Origin: Pseudomonadota bacterium | GTDB lineage: Bacteria > Pseudomonadota > Gammaproteobacteria > Burkholderiales > Nitrosomonadaceae | Assembly (NCBI GenBank): GCA_018240285.1 | Contig: JAFEGA010000006.1 | Location: 124,001-188,000 of the forward strand | Direction of reading: 5' to 3' | DNA: 64,000 bases | Shown: positions 54,535 through 63,582 of the stretch, piece after piece | Position numbering within the stretch: position 1 is the first letter of the stretch | Layout of the letters: every line of letters begins with the position of its first letter | Position numbers and translations under genes: made by a program | The notes under the pieces: model-generated | What the model was told of the DNA's origin: nothing | Database searches by the model: none | What the model saw: the letters and a program-made list of their open reading frames with translations, nothing else

Positions 54535-55929
54535 ATGCCAAAAATAATTCAAAACAAGCTGGTATCCATTTTGATATTGATCATGATGTCAGCGCATCTA
54601 TCAGCAAACGAAAATGCTGTTTTCGGCGCGCATGCCGGTGAAGCGGCAGCGAAAAAAATGGCTGCACAGGTATTTACGCTTGATCAGGCCATTGATTATG
54701 CCTTGGCCAACAATCCCGATTTGCAAATTGCCGTCGAGCGCATCAAACAGGCCGAAGCCCGGCTGGGTATGGCACTTTCCGCGTTTTATCCGCAGATCTC
54801 GGCCCGGGCCACTTATGAGAATTCCAACAACCCGGCGCAGGTGTTTGCGATGATCGTGGCGCAGCGGGATTTTGATGCCAACGCCATGCAGAACATCAAC
54901 AGCCCCGGCTACCGGCAAAACTTTCGCCCGGAGATTATCGGTACCTTTTCGCTTTTTCGCGGCGGACAGGATTATCAAAAAAGCAAGGCGGCTGAACTGG
55001 GGATCGACGCTGCCGAATTCGAGCGCTCAACCGTGAAAAATGCGTTGGTGGAAGCGATAACGGTTTCTTATTATGCTTACCTGGCGGCACAGGAGGCGCT
55101 GAAAGTCGCACAAGACTCCATCCATGCCATTTCCAGCGAACTGAAGCAAACCAAACTGCAATACGAGGCAGGGACCGCGCTGAAATCCGAGGTGTTGTCT
55201 CTCGATGTCAAACTGGCCGAAGCGAAGGAAGCCGAAATCAGGGCAACCAATGGTATCGAACTGTCCAAAACCAGTATGGCCAATCTGCTTGGATTGGAAA
55301 ATTCCACAGCATTCACGATTGCCTCGGCATCCAAACTAACCAAACCTCAACGGGCCGGATCGTTTGACGAGATGCTTGGACAGGCCCTGGCCGGACGTCC
55401 GGAAATCATGGCGGCGGCTAGGCAGGTTGAAATCAGCGAACGTGAACTCAAAGCCGAGCTGGGCGCGTATTTGCCTAAGGCCGATGCTTTCGTCAGTTAT
55501 GGCCAGAACAGCCAGTCACCCGGTTTTTCCGGGCAGAAGGACAACGTCACCGTCGGGGTCGCCGTCGAAATGAATCTGTTTTCGGGGCTCAATACCAAAC
55601 AGCGGATCAGCGCCGCAGAAAGAAAGGTGAAGGAAATGCGTGAGGTGGAACGGAAAGCCCGGTTGGCGATCGAGCAGGAAGTCAAAACCGCTTTCTTGAA
55701 GCTGCAGGAAGCGCTGGCACGGCTGCATGTTGCCGAAACCTCGGTGCAGTCTGCCGAAGAAGCCTTAAGATTGGTGCATGAAGAGCGGCGGGCTGGAATG
55801 GCCACGGTTACGCGCTATATTGAATCCGAGGTTGCTCGCAATAAAGCGCAGTCCGGCTCCATTGCCGCGCATTACGATGCGCTGAGCGCGGAAATGGCAC
55901 TGAAAAAAGCGGTTGGCGTCTGGAAATAA
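54535..55929 (+). CDS. TolC-family outer membrane efflux protein
   Basis: The outer-membrane channel of a tripartite efflux pump. Starting at the ATG at 54535 there is a signal peptide (NKLVSILILIMMSAHLSANE) and 464 residues in all; a longer frame from 54358 overlaps the previous gene and has no export signal. Two repeated outer membrane efflux protein domains are present, the first with LDQAIDYALANNPDLQIA and the second with FDEMLGQALAGRPEIMAAARQ, separated by long coiled-coil helices. The adaptor gene follows after 11 bases. Confidence 0.92.
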   Translation: MPKIIQNKLVSILILIMMSAHLSANENAVFGAHAGEAAAKKMAAQVFTLDQAIDYALANNPDLQIAVERIKQAEARLGMALSAFYPQISARATYENSNNPAQVFAMIVAQRDFDANAMQNINSPGYRQNFRPEIIGTFSLFRGGQDYQKSKAAELGIDAAEFERSTVKNALVEAITVSYYAYLAAQEALKVAQDSIHAISSELKQTKLQYEAGTALKSEVLSLDVKLAEAKEAEIRATNGIELSKTSMANLLGLENSTAFTIASASKLTKPQRAGSFDEMLGQALAGRPEIMAAARQVEISERELKAELGAYLPKADAFVSYGQNSQSPGFSGQKDNVTVGVAVEMNLFSGLNTKQRISAAERKVKEMREVERKARLAIEQEVKTAFLKLQEALARLHVAETSVQSAEEALRLVHEERRAGMATVTRYIESEVARNKAQSGSIAAHYDALSAEMALKKAVGVWK

Positions 55930-55940
55930 AAGGAAAATCT

Positions 55941-57029
55941 ATGTCTACGGCGAATGGACAAAAAAATATCAGAAGAATCGCCACGATTGCCGTCGTGATG
56001 CTAGCCTTGATTTTGCTGTTGATTTACATGCAGGGTGGTTTTACCGGCAAAGTGACGCCGGGAACGACACCTCGGGCTAGCGAAGGCAATCCGCCAGCCG
56101 GTCATACGGTAGTTGCCAAAGAACAGCAAGTGGGTGACATAATGGCTTGGCCCGGTGTCGTCAAATCCAGAACCGTCGCCGATATCGCACCCAGACTGAC
56201 AGCCCGGATCGTCGATATCAAAGTCAACGCGGGAGACACCGTCAAAAAAGGCGATGTGATCGCACGTCTGGACGAGCGTGATCTCAGGGCGCAAGAAAAA
56301 GCTGCGCTTGCCGCGTTGTCCGGTGCCAATGCACAAGAAGCGCGGGCCAGTGCGGACAAACAGCGGATCAGCGGTCTGTACGAGAAAGAGGCGGCGACGC
56401 GTGAGCGATATGACGCTGCAGTTGCACAGGCGAAGGAGGCGCAAGCACGCGCCAACCAGGCTAGCGGGACGTTGACTGAAATCCGGGCGCGGCTGGCCGA
56501 CACACTTTTGCTGGCGCCTTTCGACGGCACTGTGGTCAAGCGTCTGAAACAGCCGGGAGACATGGGGATGCCGGGTATTCCGGTGGTGACGCTACAGGTA
56601 CCGCGCGGTCTCAGGCTGGAAGCCGAAGTACCGGCCGCTTGTGCCGGAGCGTTTCATGTGGGGGAAACGGTGGTGGTACGGATCGATACGCTCGACCGGA
56701 CTTTTGACGCGACCATCGACGAGATCATCCCCGAAATGGATGCGCAGACGCACTCGCAACTGATCAAAATCGCACTGCCCGCGGTAGAAGGTCTGAAACC
56801 GGGACATTTTGGCTGGTTGAAACAAGCCTGCGACGAACATGCCGCATTGCTGATACCGGTCAGTGCCGTGCAGCATCTGGGTCAACTGGAAGTTGTCCGG
56901 GTGCTGTCGGATGGGCGGGAATCCACGCGTCATATCCGCACCGGTAAAATCTTCGGCGACCGGGTCGAGGTCCTTTCCGGATTGCGGGCAGGCGAAATTG
57001 TTCTGACCGGTTCACGGCAGACGCAATGA
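55941..57029 (+). CDS. RND efflux periplasmic adaptor (HlyD/MFP)
   Basis: The membrane-fusion protein linking the RND permease to the TolC-like channel. The 362 residues have an N-terminal membrane anchor (ATIAVVMLALILLLIYMQGG without a lipobox), a lipoyl half-domain (VVKSRTVADIAPRLTARIVDI and INAGDTVKKGDVIARLD-like sequence), a coiled-coil hairpin (about 105-180) and beta-barrel domains. Stop and start overlap with the permease gene (ATGA). The pump may be linked to the sulfide-oxidation genes upstream in the same operon. Confidence 0.92.
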   Translation: MSTANGQKNIRRIATIAVVMLALILLLIYMQGGFTGKVTPGTTPRASEGNPPAGHTVVAKEQQVGDIMAWPGVVKSRTVADIAPRLTARIVDIKVNAGDTVKKGDVIARLDERDLRAQEKAALAALSGANAQEARASADKQRISGLYEKEAATRERYDAAVAQAKEAQARANQASGTLTEIRARLADTLLLAPFDGTVVKRLKQPGDMGMPGIPVVTLQVPRGLRLEAEVPAACAGAFHVGETVVVRIDTLDRTFDATIDEIIPEMDAQTHSQLIKIALPAVEGLKPGHFGWLKQACDEHAALLIPVSAVQHLGQLEVVRVLSDGRESTRHIRTGKIFGDRVEVLSGLRAGEIVLTGSRQTQ

Positions 57030-60000
57030 TGGATAACACCGGAAACCGGAACGTCAAGCATGGCTTGACGACCAAGATCGTTAAAATCTTCACGACCTCT
57101 CAGCTTTCGATACTGTTTCTGATCATCTCGATGCTGGCGGGTGCGGCTGCGCTGATACTGACGCCACGCGAGGAAGATCCGCAAATCGTCGTGCCGGTCA
57201 TGGATGTGCTGCTCGAGTATCCCGGTGCGTCGAGCGAGGAAGTGGAAAAACTCGCGGCCACGCCGCTGGAAGTATTGCTGAAGCAGATCGATGGCGTGGA
57301 ATATGTGTATTCCGTATCCCGGCCCGGCATGGCGGTGATTACCGTGCGTTACTATGTCGGCCAGAATTACGAGAACAGCCTGATCAAAACTTGGAATAAA
57401 CTACTTTCCAATCAACATCTGATTGCGCCGGGCGTGACCGGCTGGCGGGTCAATCCGGTCGAAATCGATAATGTGCCGGTCGTGTTGCTGACGCTATCGT
57501 CGCAAAGCGGCGAGCATGATTCCATGGCCTTGCGCCGCATTGCCGATGAGCTGATCGTGGCGTTCCGGAGCATCGACGATGTCGGTAAGAGCTGGGTGGT
57601 TGGCGGTGAGCAGCGGCGCGTGTCGGTTCATGCCGACCCGGCGCGCATGGCTGTGCATGGCGTTGCCTTGAACGAGATTGTGCGCGCGCTGACCGAAACT
57701 AATATCAATCTGCAGGCTGGCGCTTTCGAGCGCGGCAACCGCGAGATTCTGCTAGAGGTCGGCCCGCATTTCGGTTCGACCGCGGAAGTGGAAGCTACCG
57801 TCATCAAAAGCACGGACAACCGGCCGGTTTATCTGCGTGATGTCGCGCGTGTCATCGACGGTCCGGCCGATGTCAACCATTACACGCGCATCGGTTTCGG
57901 TCCTGCGGTGGAAAACATGGTTACGGCCGGTCAGGTAACCGGTGCCCAGCCGCAGGCCGGGCAGGAGCGCCAGATGGTGACGCTTGCCATCGCCAAGCGC
58001 AAGGGCAGCAATGCCGTCACTGTGTCCGAGGATGTGCTCGCTATGGCTGGCAAGCTGCATGGCACGCTCGTGCCGCACGATGTTTTGCTGACGGTGACGC
58101 GGGACTACGGTGAAACCGCCAATCACAAGGTCAACGAACTCGTCAAACATCTGTGCTTTGCGATCGTGATCATCATGGCCCTGCTGGCGTTCTCGCTCGG
58201 CCCGAAAGAGGCGTTCATCGTGTCGATTGCGGTTCCGATGACGCTGGCGCTGACGCTGCTGCTCGATTACCTCACCGGGTATACCATCAACCGGGTCACG
58301 CTGTTCGCGCTGATTTTGTCTCTCGGTTTACTGGTGGATGATCCGATCGTCGACGTCGAAAATATTCACCGCCATTACCAATTGCGCAAGGAATCACCGC
58401 TGGATGCCCTGCTAACAGCCGTTGAGGAGGTCAGGCCACCGACCATACTGGCGACGTTCACCGTCATCGTTTCCTTCCTGCCGATGTTTTTCATTACCGG
58501 CATGATGGGGCCGTACATGGCGCCGATGGCCTTCAATGTTCCTGTGGCCATGCTCATCTCATTGATCGTGGCCTTTACTGTTACGCCCTGGGCCAGTTAC
58601 AAACTGTTGCAAACTGATTATCACAAACCGCAGCATGAAGCGCCCGTGGAATTCAAACAAACAGCGGTTTACCGCATTTATCACGCTACATTGCATCCGC
58701 TGCTGGCGACACCCGGCCGGGCATGGTTCTTTTTGCTGATCATTCTGGTTGCTTTTGCGGCTTCGGTCATGCTGGCGCTTACTCGGGCTGTGCCGCTGAA
58801 GCTGCTGCCGTTCGATAACAAAAACGAGCTGCAGATCGTCATCGACATGCCGCGCGGTTCGACGCTGGAACAAACCGACGAGGTGGCGCGCGCACTGGGA
58901 AGTTATCTTGCTACCGTCAATGAAGTCACCGATTATCAAACCTACACCGGTACGGCTTCGCCGATGGATTTCAACGGCATGGTGCGGCGCTATTATCTGC
59001 GCAATGGCGGTTACATGGGCGATGTGCGGATCAACTTGCTGCCCAAGGATATGCGCAAGCAGCAATCGCACGAAATTGCGTTGCGCATCCGGCCCGAGGT
59101 GGAAAAAATTGGCAAGCAATACGGCGCCAACCTGAAAATCGTAGAGGTTCCGCCCGGTCCACCGGTGCTGGCCAGCGTGGTGGCGGAAATCTACGGCCCG
59201 CCCGAAGCCAGTATCGCCGATCTGGTTCAGATCACCCGGCGTGTGCGCGGCGATATCGAAACCATCGAGGGCGTCGTCGATGCCGATGATTTTTCCGAAG
59301 CGCTGCACGACAAGATTCATTTCCGGCTTAACCGCGAAAAAGCCGCGCTGTCCGGTGTCAATGCCGCACAGGTTGCGGAGGCGCTGCGCATCGCTGCTGC
59401 CGGGCATGTAGCGGGTATCGTGCATGCGGATACCGAACGCCTGCCGCTGGAGATCGTGTTGCAACTGCCGCGCGCACTGCGTTCCTCCGCTGCCGATCTG
59501 CTGGCGCTGCGGGTACAGAATGCGCAGGGCCATCTGATCCCTTTGAGTGAAATTGTCACGCCGGTGCCGTTACACGCGGATCAACCGATCTATCACAAGA
59601 ACCTGCGCCGGGTGCATTTTGTCGTGGCCGAAATGGCGGGACGCAGCCCGGTCGAAGCCATTTTCGATCTGCAAGACATTCTGGCCGAACGGCCACTGCC
59701 GGAAGGTTATACCGTCGAACTCGCCGGTGAGGGTGAATGGAAAATCACAGTCGATGTCTTCCGCGATCTCGGTCTCGCTTTTGCGGCTGCGCTGGTGATG
59801 ATTTATATCTTGCTGGTCGGTCAGACCGCTTCGTTGACCATGCCGCTGGTCATGATGATCGCCATACCGCTGACGATCATCGGCATCATGCCGGGCTTTT
59901 GGCTGCTCAATCTGGTCATGGCGTCGCCGATCGAAGGTTATCCCAATCCGGTCTATTTCACCGCTACAGCCATGATCGGTATGATCGCGCTGGCCGGCAT

Positions 60001-60298
60001 CGTGGTGCGTAATTCCATCATCCTGGTCGATTTCATCGAGCGCATCCGCGCGCGCGGCGATGTCACATTGCCGGAAGCCTTGATCGAAGCCGGTGCGATC
60101 CGCCTGCGTCCCATTTTTCTAACTGCCGGTGCAGCAATGCTTGGCGCCTTGGTGATCATTCTCGATCCGATCTTCTCGGGACTAGCCTGGAGTTTTATCT
60201 TCGGTATCTTTGCCTCGACGTTGTTTTCCCTGCTGGTGATTCCGGTGGTCTACTTCCTGATTCACAAGCGGGATAGCAATCATATTGCAGTTCAATAA
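57026..60298 (+). CDS. RND efflux permease
   Basis: A 1090-residue proton-driven inner-membrane transporter with 12 membrane helices and two large periplasmic loops. The segment LTPREEDPQIVVPV, residues about 45-58, is characteristic of a branch of RND exporters. The proton relay of helix 4 has D438 and D439 (LLVDDPIVDVENI), as in AcrB. In helix 10 the AcrB lysine appears as R995 (VVRNSIILVDF). The substrate is unknown. The first gene of the operon encodes SQR, so export of a sulfur-related or electrophilic compound is one possibility. Confidence 0.92.
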   Translation: MMDNTGNRNVKHGLTTKIVKIFTTSQLSILFLIISMLAGAAALILTPREEDPQIVVPVMDVLLEYPGASSEEVEKLAATPLEVLLKQIDGVEYVYSVSRPGMAVITVRYYVGQNYENSLIKTWNKLLSNQHLIAPGVTGWRVNPVEIDNVPVVLLTLSSQSGEHDSMALRRIADELIVAFRSIDDVGKSWVVGGEQRRVSVHADPARMAVHGVALNEIVRALTETNINLQAGAFERGNREILLEVGPHFGSTAEVEATVIKSTDNRPVYLRDVARVIDGPADVNHYTRIGFGPAVENMVTAGQVTGAQPQAGQERQMVTLAIAKRKGSNAVTVSEDVLAMAGKLHGTLVPHDVLLTVTRDYGETANHKVNELVKHLCFAIVIIMALLAFSLGPKEAFIVSIAVPMTLALTLLLDYLTGYTINRVTLFALILSLGLLVDDPIVDVENIHRHYQLRKESPLDALLTAVEEVRPPTILATFTVIVSFLPMFFITGMMGPYMAPMAFNVPVAMLISLIVAFTVTPWASYKLLQTDYHKPQHEAPVEFKQTAVYRIYHATLHPLLATPGRAWFFLLIILVAFAASVMLALTRAVPLKLLPFDNKNELQIVIDMPRGSTLEQTDEVARALGSYLATVNEVTDYQTYTGTASPMDFNGMVRRYYLRNGGYMGDVRINLLPKDMRKQQSHEIALRIRPEVEKIGKQYGANLKIVEVPPGPPVLASVVAEIYGPPEASIADLVQITRRVRGDIETIEGVVDADDFSEALHDKIHFRLNREKAALSGVNAAQVAEALRIAAAGHVAGIVHADTERLPLEIVLQLPRALRSSAADLLALRVQNAQGHLIPLSEIVTPVPLHADQPIYHKNLRRVHFVVAEMAGRSPVEAIFDLQDILAERPLPEGYTVELAGEGEWKITVDVFRDLGLAFAAALVMIYILLVGQTASLTMPLVMMIAIPLTIIGIMPGFWLLNLVMASPIEGYPNPVYFTATAMIGMIALAGIVVRNSIILVDFIERIRARGDVTLPEALIEAGAIRLRPIFLTAGAAMLGALVIILDPIFSGLAWSFIFGIFASTLFSLLVIPVVYFLIHKRDSNHIAVQ

Positions 60299-60522
60299 AT
60301 TGCAATTTGTTTGGCTATTTTCCCGCGGAAGATCCAGATGAAATCACTCCAAACCTGTAATGATGCAAGTGCATTCTAAATTTCCCTTCAACAGCATAGG
60401 CTGATGCAGTTTGTACTTTCCGCTACGTAATGAATGCGCTATAGTGAAACGATTATGATCCGGTGTTACAGTTGGTTATGATGCGCGTGCGATCGGCATC
60501 TCATACAAAAAAAGGAAAATTC
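60299..60522. other. Intergenic segment before cysM
   Basis: A 224-base gap after the efflux operon. No clear terminator hairpin, operator or gene was found. A ribosome site AAGGAAAA lies right before the cysM start at 60523. Confidence 0.4.
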
Positions 60523-61503
60523 ATGGCAAATTGGTTTGAAGATAACTCGTTATCGATTGGCCGCACCCCGTTGGTGCGGCTCAACCGGGTGACAGATGGC
60601 GCGGCGGCGCTAGTATTGGGGAAAATTGAGGGGCGCAATCCGGCGTATTCGGTTAAGTGCCGCATTGGTGTGGCGATGATCGATGATGCCGCGCGCAGGG
60701 GGTTGCTGGGGCCGGGAAAAGAAATCGTCGAGCCGACCAGTGGTAATACCGGCATCGCGTTGGCATTTGTCGCAGCGGCGCGAGGTATTCCACTGACCTT
60801 GACGATGCCGGAAACGATGAGCGTGGAGCGGCGCAAGTTGCTGGTAGCGCTCGGTGCCAGATTGGTACTGACCGAAGGCGCGCGCGGCATGAATGGGGCG
60901 TTGGCGAAGGCGGAAGAAATCGTCGCGTCCGATCCCGGGCGTTACGTGTTGCTACAACAATTCAAGAATCCGGCCAATCCGGCCATCCACGAGAAAACGA
61001 CCGGGCCGGAAATCTGGAACGATACCGATGGCGCGGTCGATATTTTTGTCGCAGGCGTGGGAACGGGCGGCACGATTACCGGTGTTTCGCGTTATATCAA
61101 GCACACCAAAGGCAAGGCGATCACATCTGTGGCGGTAGAACCCACGGCGAGTCCGGTGCTGACACAAAAGCGCGCAGGCGTGTCGCTGTCGCCCGGGCCG
61201 CATAAAATTCAAGGCATCGGTGCAGGCTTTGTGCCGGATAATCTGGATCTGTCGCTGGTCGATGAAATCGAGCAAGTGAGCAATGAAGAAGCCATCCTGT
61301 ACGCACGGCGCCTGGCGCGCGAGGAGGGCATTCTGGCCGGTATTTCCTGCGGCGCTGCGGTAGCGGCAGCGGTGCGCCATGCCAAGCGGCCTGAGAATGC
61401 CGGGAAAACCATCGTGGTGATATTGCCCGATTCCGCCGAGCGTTATCTGAGTAGTATTTTGTTTGAAGGCATGTTCGATCAACAAGGTTTGGCGGCAGAG
61501 TGA
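60523..61503 (+). CDS. cysM: Cysteine synthase B
   Basis: A PLP enzyme that makes cysteine from O-acetylserine (or O-phosphoserine) and sulfide or thiosulfate. From the ATG at 60523 it has 326 residues. The PLP lysine lies in the typical segment [15 protein letters not shown] (K at about residue 44; the usual SVKDR reads SVKCR), phosphate-binding [14 protein letters not shown] follows near 185, and [16 protein letters not shown] near 70. A frame reaching back to 60463 adds unrelated residues. Its stop codon overlaps the GTG start of the acetyltransferase, making a two-gene cysteine-synthesis unit. Confidence 0.92.
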   Translation: MANWFEDNSLSIGRTPLVRLNRVTDGAAALVLGKIEGRNPAYSVKCRIGVAMIDDAARRGLLGPGKEIVEPTSGNTGIALAFVAAARGIPLTLTMPETMSVERRKLLVALGARLVLTEGARGMNGALAKAEEIVASDPGRYVLLQQFKNPANPAIHEKTTGPEIWNDTDGAVDIFVAGVGTGGTITGVSRYIKHTKGKAITSVAVEPTASPVLTQKRAGVSLSPGPHKIQGIGAGFVPDNLDLSLVDEIEQVSNEEAILYARRLAREEGILAGISCGAAVAAAVRHAKRPENAGKTIVVILPDSAERYLSSILFEGMFDQQGLAAE

Positions 61504-62450
61504 ATACGAGCAAGAAAATAAGGGATCTTCGGGTGCGCGGGACGTATTTGGATGTGGATAGCATCGTGACCGAGTTGCGTGTGCAGCGGCTGGCATCACT
61601 GGAAAGCCGTAACCGGCATGACCGTCCGCCCAGATTGCCGTCACGCAGGATACTGGCAAGCGTTGCCGAGGGTCTGAGCGCGGCGATGTTTCCGAATCGC
61701 TTGGGTTCATCGGAGTTGGCGGACGAGGGGGTCGATCATTATGTCGGCCATACCTTGAATATGACTTTGCGCGAGTTGATGGTGCAAATTCAGCATGAAC
61801 TGCACTATAACTCGGGTCTGGAAGCGCTCAGCGATGAAGATCGCGCGCAGTCGATCGTCATGACACAGTCATTCGCCAAATGTTTACCGGAAATCCGGCG
61901 CTTGCTGGAGAGCGACATCAAAGCGGCGTATGAAGGCGATCCGGCGGCGCGCAATGTCGATGAGGTGCTAGTGTGCTATCCCGGCATCATGGCGATCATG
62001 CATTACCGGCTGGCGCATGTGCTGCACGGTTTGGGTGTGCCATTGATCGCGCGCATGATTTCCGAGATTGCGCATTCGGCAACGGGTATCGAGATTCATC
62101 CCGGGGCGCAGATCGGCGGCAGTTTTTTTATCGATCATGGCACCGGTGTGGTGATCGGGGAAACCGCGATCATTGGGCAGAATGTCCGTCTGTATCAGGC
62201 GGTTACGCTCGGTGCAAAACGTTTCCCGGTAGATGAGAACGGCGCCTTGGTAAAAGGTAATTTGCGCCACCCGATTGTCGAAGATGATGTAGTGATTTAT
62301 GCCGGTGCCACGATATTGGGGCGCATCACCATCGGGCGCGGATCGACGATCGGCGGCAATGTCTGGCTGACGCGCAGCGTTCCGCCCGGCAGTAATATTT
62401 CGCAAGCGCAGATGCGTCAGGAAGTGTTCGAAAATGGTGCCGGGATTTGA
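61500..62450 (+). CDS. Serine O-acetyltransferase (EpsC-type)
   Basis: It acetylates serine to O-acetylserine, the substrate of the CysM encoded just before. The 316 residues start with GTG overlapping the cysM stop (GTGA). An N-terminal helical region of about 170 residues is followed by the left-handed parallel beta-helix of hexapeptide repeats: [41 protein letters not shown] and the late [20 protein letters not shown]. The catalytic His-Asp pair sits in FFIDHGTG. The long N-terminal part matches the SatA/EpsC-like forms rather than E. coli CysE. Confidence 0.92.
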   Translation: MNTSKKIRDLRVRGTYLDVDSIVTELRVQRLASLESRNRHDRPPRLPSRRILASVAEGLSAAMFPNRLGSSELADEGVDHYVGHTLNMTLRELMVQIQHELHYNSGLEALSDEDRAQSIVMTQSFAKCLPEIRRLLESDIKAAYEGDPAARNVDEVLVCYPGIMAIMHYRLAHVLHGLGVPLIARMISEIAHSATGIEIHPGAQIGGSFFIDHGTGVVIGETAIIGQNVRLYQAVTLGAKRFPVDENGALVKGNLRHPIVEDDVVIYAGATILGRITIGRGSTIGGNVWLTRSVPPGSNISQAQMRQEVFENGAGI

Positions 62451-62470
62451 TTTTTTAATTTTAAATCAGC

Positions 62471-62890
62471 GTGATTATGACGATGCATAAACTGATACTG
62501 ACACTCGATGATGCCAAGAAAATCGCTGCCGGCGCTGAGGCGGAAGCGAAGCGGAATGAATGGCCGGTGGTCATCGCGATTGTCGATGACGGCGGCCATT
62601 TGCTTTATCTGCAACGCCTGGATGAAACGCAGTATGGCAGTGTCCAGGTTGCCATCGAGAAAGCGCGCGCCGCCATTGCCTTCCGCCGCCCGACCAAAAT
62701 TTGGGAGAACAATATTACCGAAGGCCGCCAGCACTATTTGGGGTTACCCGGTGCGTTGCCGGTCGAAGGCGGGTTACCGGTTGTGATCGATCAACAATTC
62801 GTCGGCGCAATCGGTGTCAGCGGGGTGCGGTCTTTTCAAGATGCGCAGATCGCTCAAGCAGGGATTGATGCGTGGTTATCCGGTGGTTGA
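62471..62890 (+). CDS. GlcG/HbpS-family protein
   Basis: A 139-residue single-domain protein of the GlcG/HbpS (DUF336) family. The motifs are KIAAGAEAEAKRNEWPVVIAIVDDGGHLLYL near the start (in parts: KIAAGAEAEAKRNEWPVV, IAIVDDGGHLLYL), GGLPVVIDQQFVGAIGVSG near residue 110 and AQAGIDAW at the end. Members bind heme or act in glycolate or cobalamin metabolism, without a clear common role. The GTG at 62471 and the ATGs at 62477 and 62483 are all possible starts. Confidence 0.85.
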   Translation: MIMTMHKLILTLDDAKKIAAGAEAEAKRNEWPVVIAIVDDGGHLLYLQRLDETQYGSVQVAIEKARAAIAFRRPTKIWENNITEGRQHYLGLPGALPVEGGLPVVIDQQFVGAIGVSGVRSFQDAQIAQAGIDAWLSGG

Positions 62891-62952
62891 TCTGGCGCAG
62901 GAAGTATAGAGTTTTTGCTGGTTGATAAGCATTTAGAGAATCCACCGTATCC

Positions 62953-63447
62953 TTAGCGATGTCTTTCCTCATCACTTTGCACCAAGTAGATGAGCGTTGC
63001 TACGATGATCATCACTAAACGGAATGCAGCCTGCTGCCCGTTGGCAACTTCCGATTGCCACATCAGAAACCATTCGCCGCCGATCGTCATGAATCCGGTG
63101 AACCACAGTAAAAAGCCCAATGTGAATCCGAGAATCGCCAAACCTTTCGCTCGGTTGAAAGCAGCGGGGTCTTTGATATTTTTACATAGGCGAAAACCGC
63201 CTAACCAGCATAGTGCTGCGATGACAATTTCAGTGCCGATGATGAAACCGTAAACCGCATGATGAACCAGCGGAGAGTGCACAGCCCGCCATAGTCCCTG
63301 GTTGCCGGGAAACGTGGTATCCATCATCAGCACGTGTGCGACAAGTGTGAAATTGGAGTTGTAATCGGTGAGATTGCCGAAAGCCACTAGCGAAGCATAC
63401 AGCGCGAAAGCCAAGACCATGACAAGTTTGGATAATCTCGTAATCAT
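62953..63447 (-). CDS. DUF2165 membrane protein
   Basis: A 164-residue predicted inner-membrane protein with four to five hydrophobic segments: LVMVLAFALYASLVAFG, YGFIIGTEIVIAALCWLGG, GLAILGFTLGFLLWFTGFM and LVMIIVATLIYLV. The DUF2165 family pattern is visible in NLTDYNSNFTLVAHVLMMDTT and GGEWFLMWQSEVANGQQAAF (parts). Function is unknown. It follows the hairpin terminator of the upstream Tim44-domain gene on the same strand. Confidence 0.85.
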   Translation of the reverse strand: MITRLSKLVMVLAFALYASLVAFGNLTDYNSNFTLVAHVLMMDTTFPGNQGLWRAVHSPLVHHAVYGFIIGTEIVIAALCWLGGFRLCKNIKDPAAFNRAKGLAILGFTLGFLLWFTGFMTIGGEWFLMWQSEVANGQQAAFRLVMIIVATLIYLVQSDEERHR

Positions 63448-63509
63448 GGTCGATTAAAGTGCGCTGAAGATCTAACGGAATTTGCAAAAATGAATTCTAT
63501 GAATGGTTT

Positions 63510-63549
63510 CCGGCCGGATCACCTGTTTTCAGCGTTGTGATCCGGCCGG
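63510..63549 (-). terminator. Hairpin after the Tim44-domain gene
   Basis: A perfect 13-bp stem, CCGGCCGGATCAC at 63510-63522 and its complement at 63537-63549, with a 14-base loop, 33 bases past the stop of the gene at 63583. GC-rich, followed on the minus strand by a moderately T-containing stretch; likely a terminator. Confidence 0.75.
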
Positions 63550-63582
63550 GTTTTGATTCAATGTTGCGTTGCTGCAGAATTT

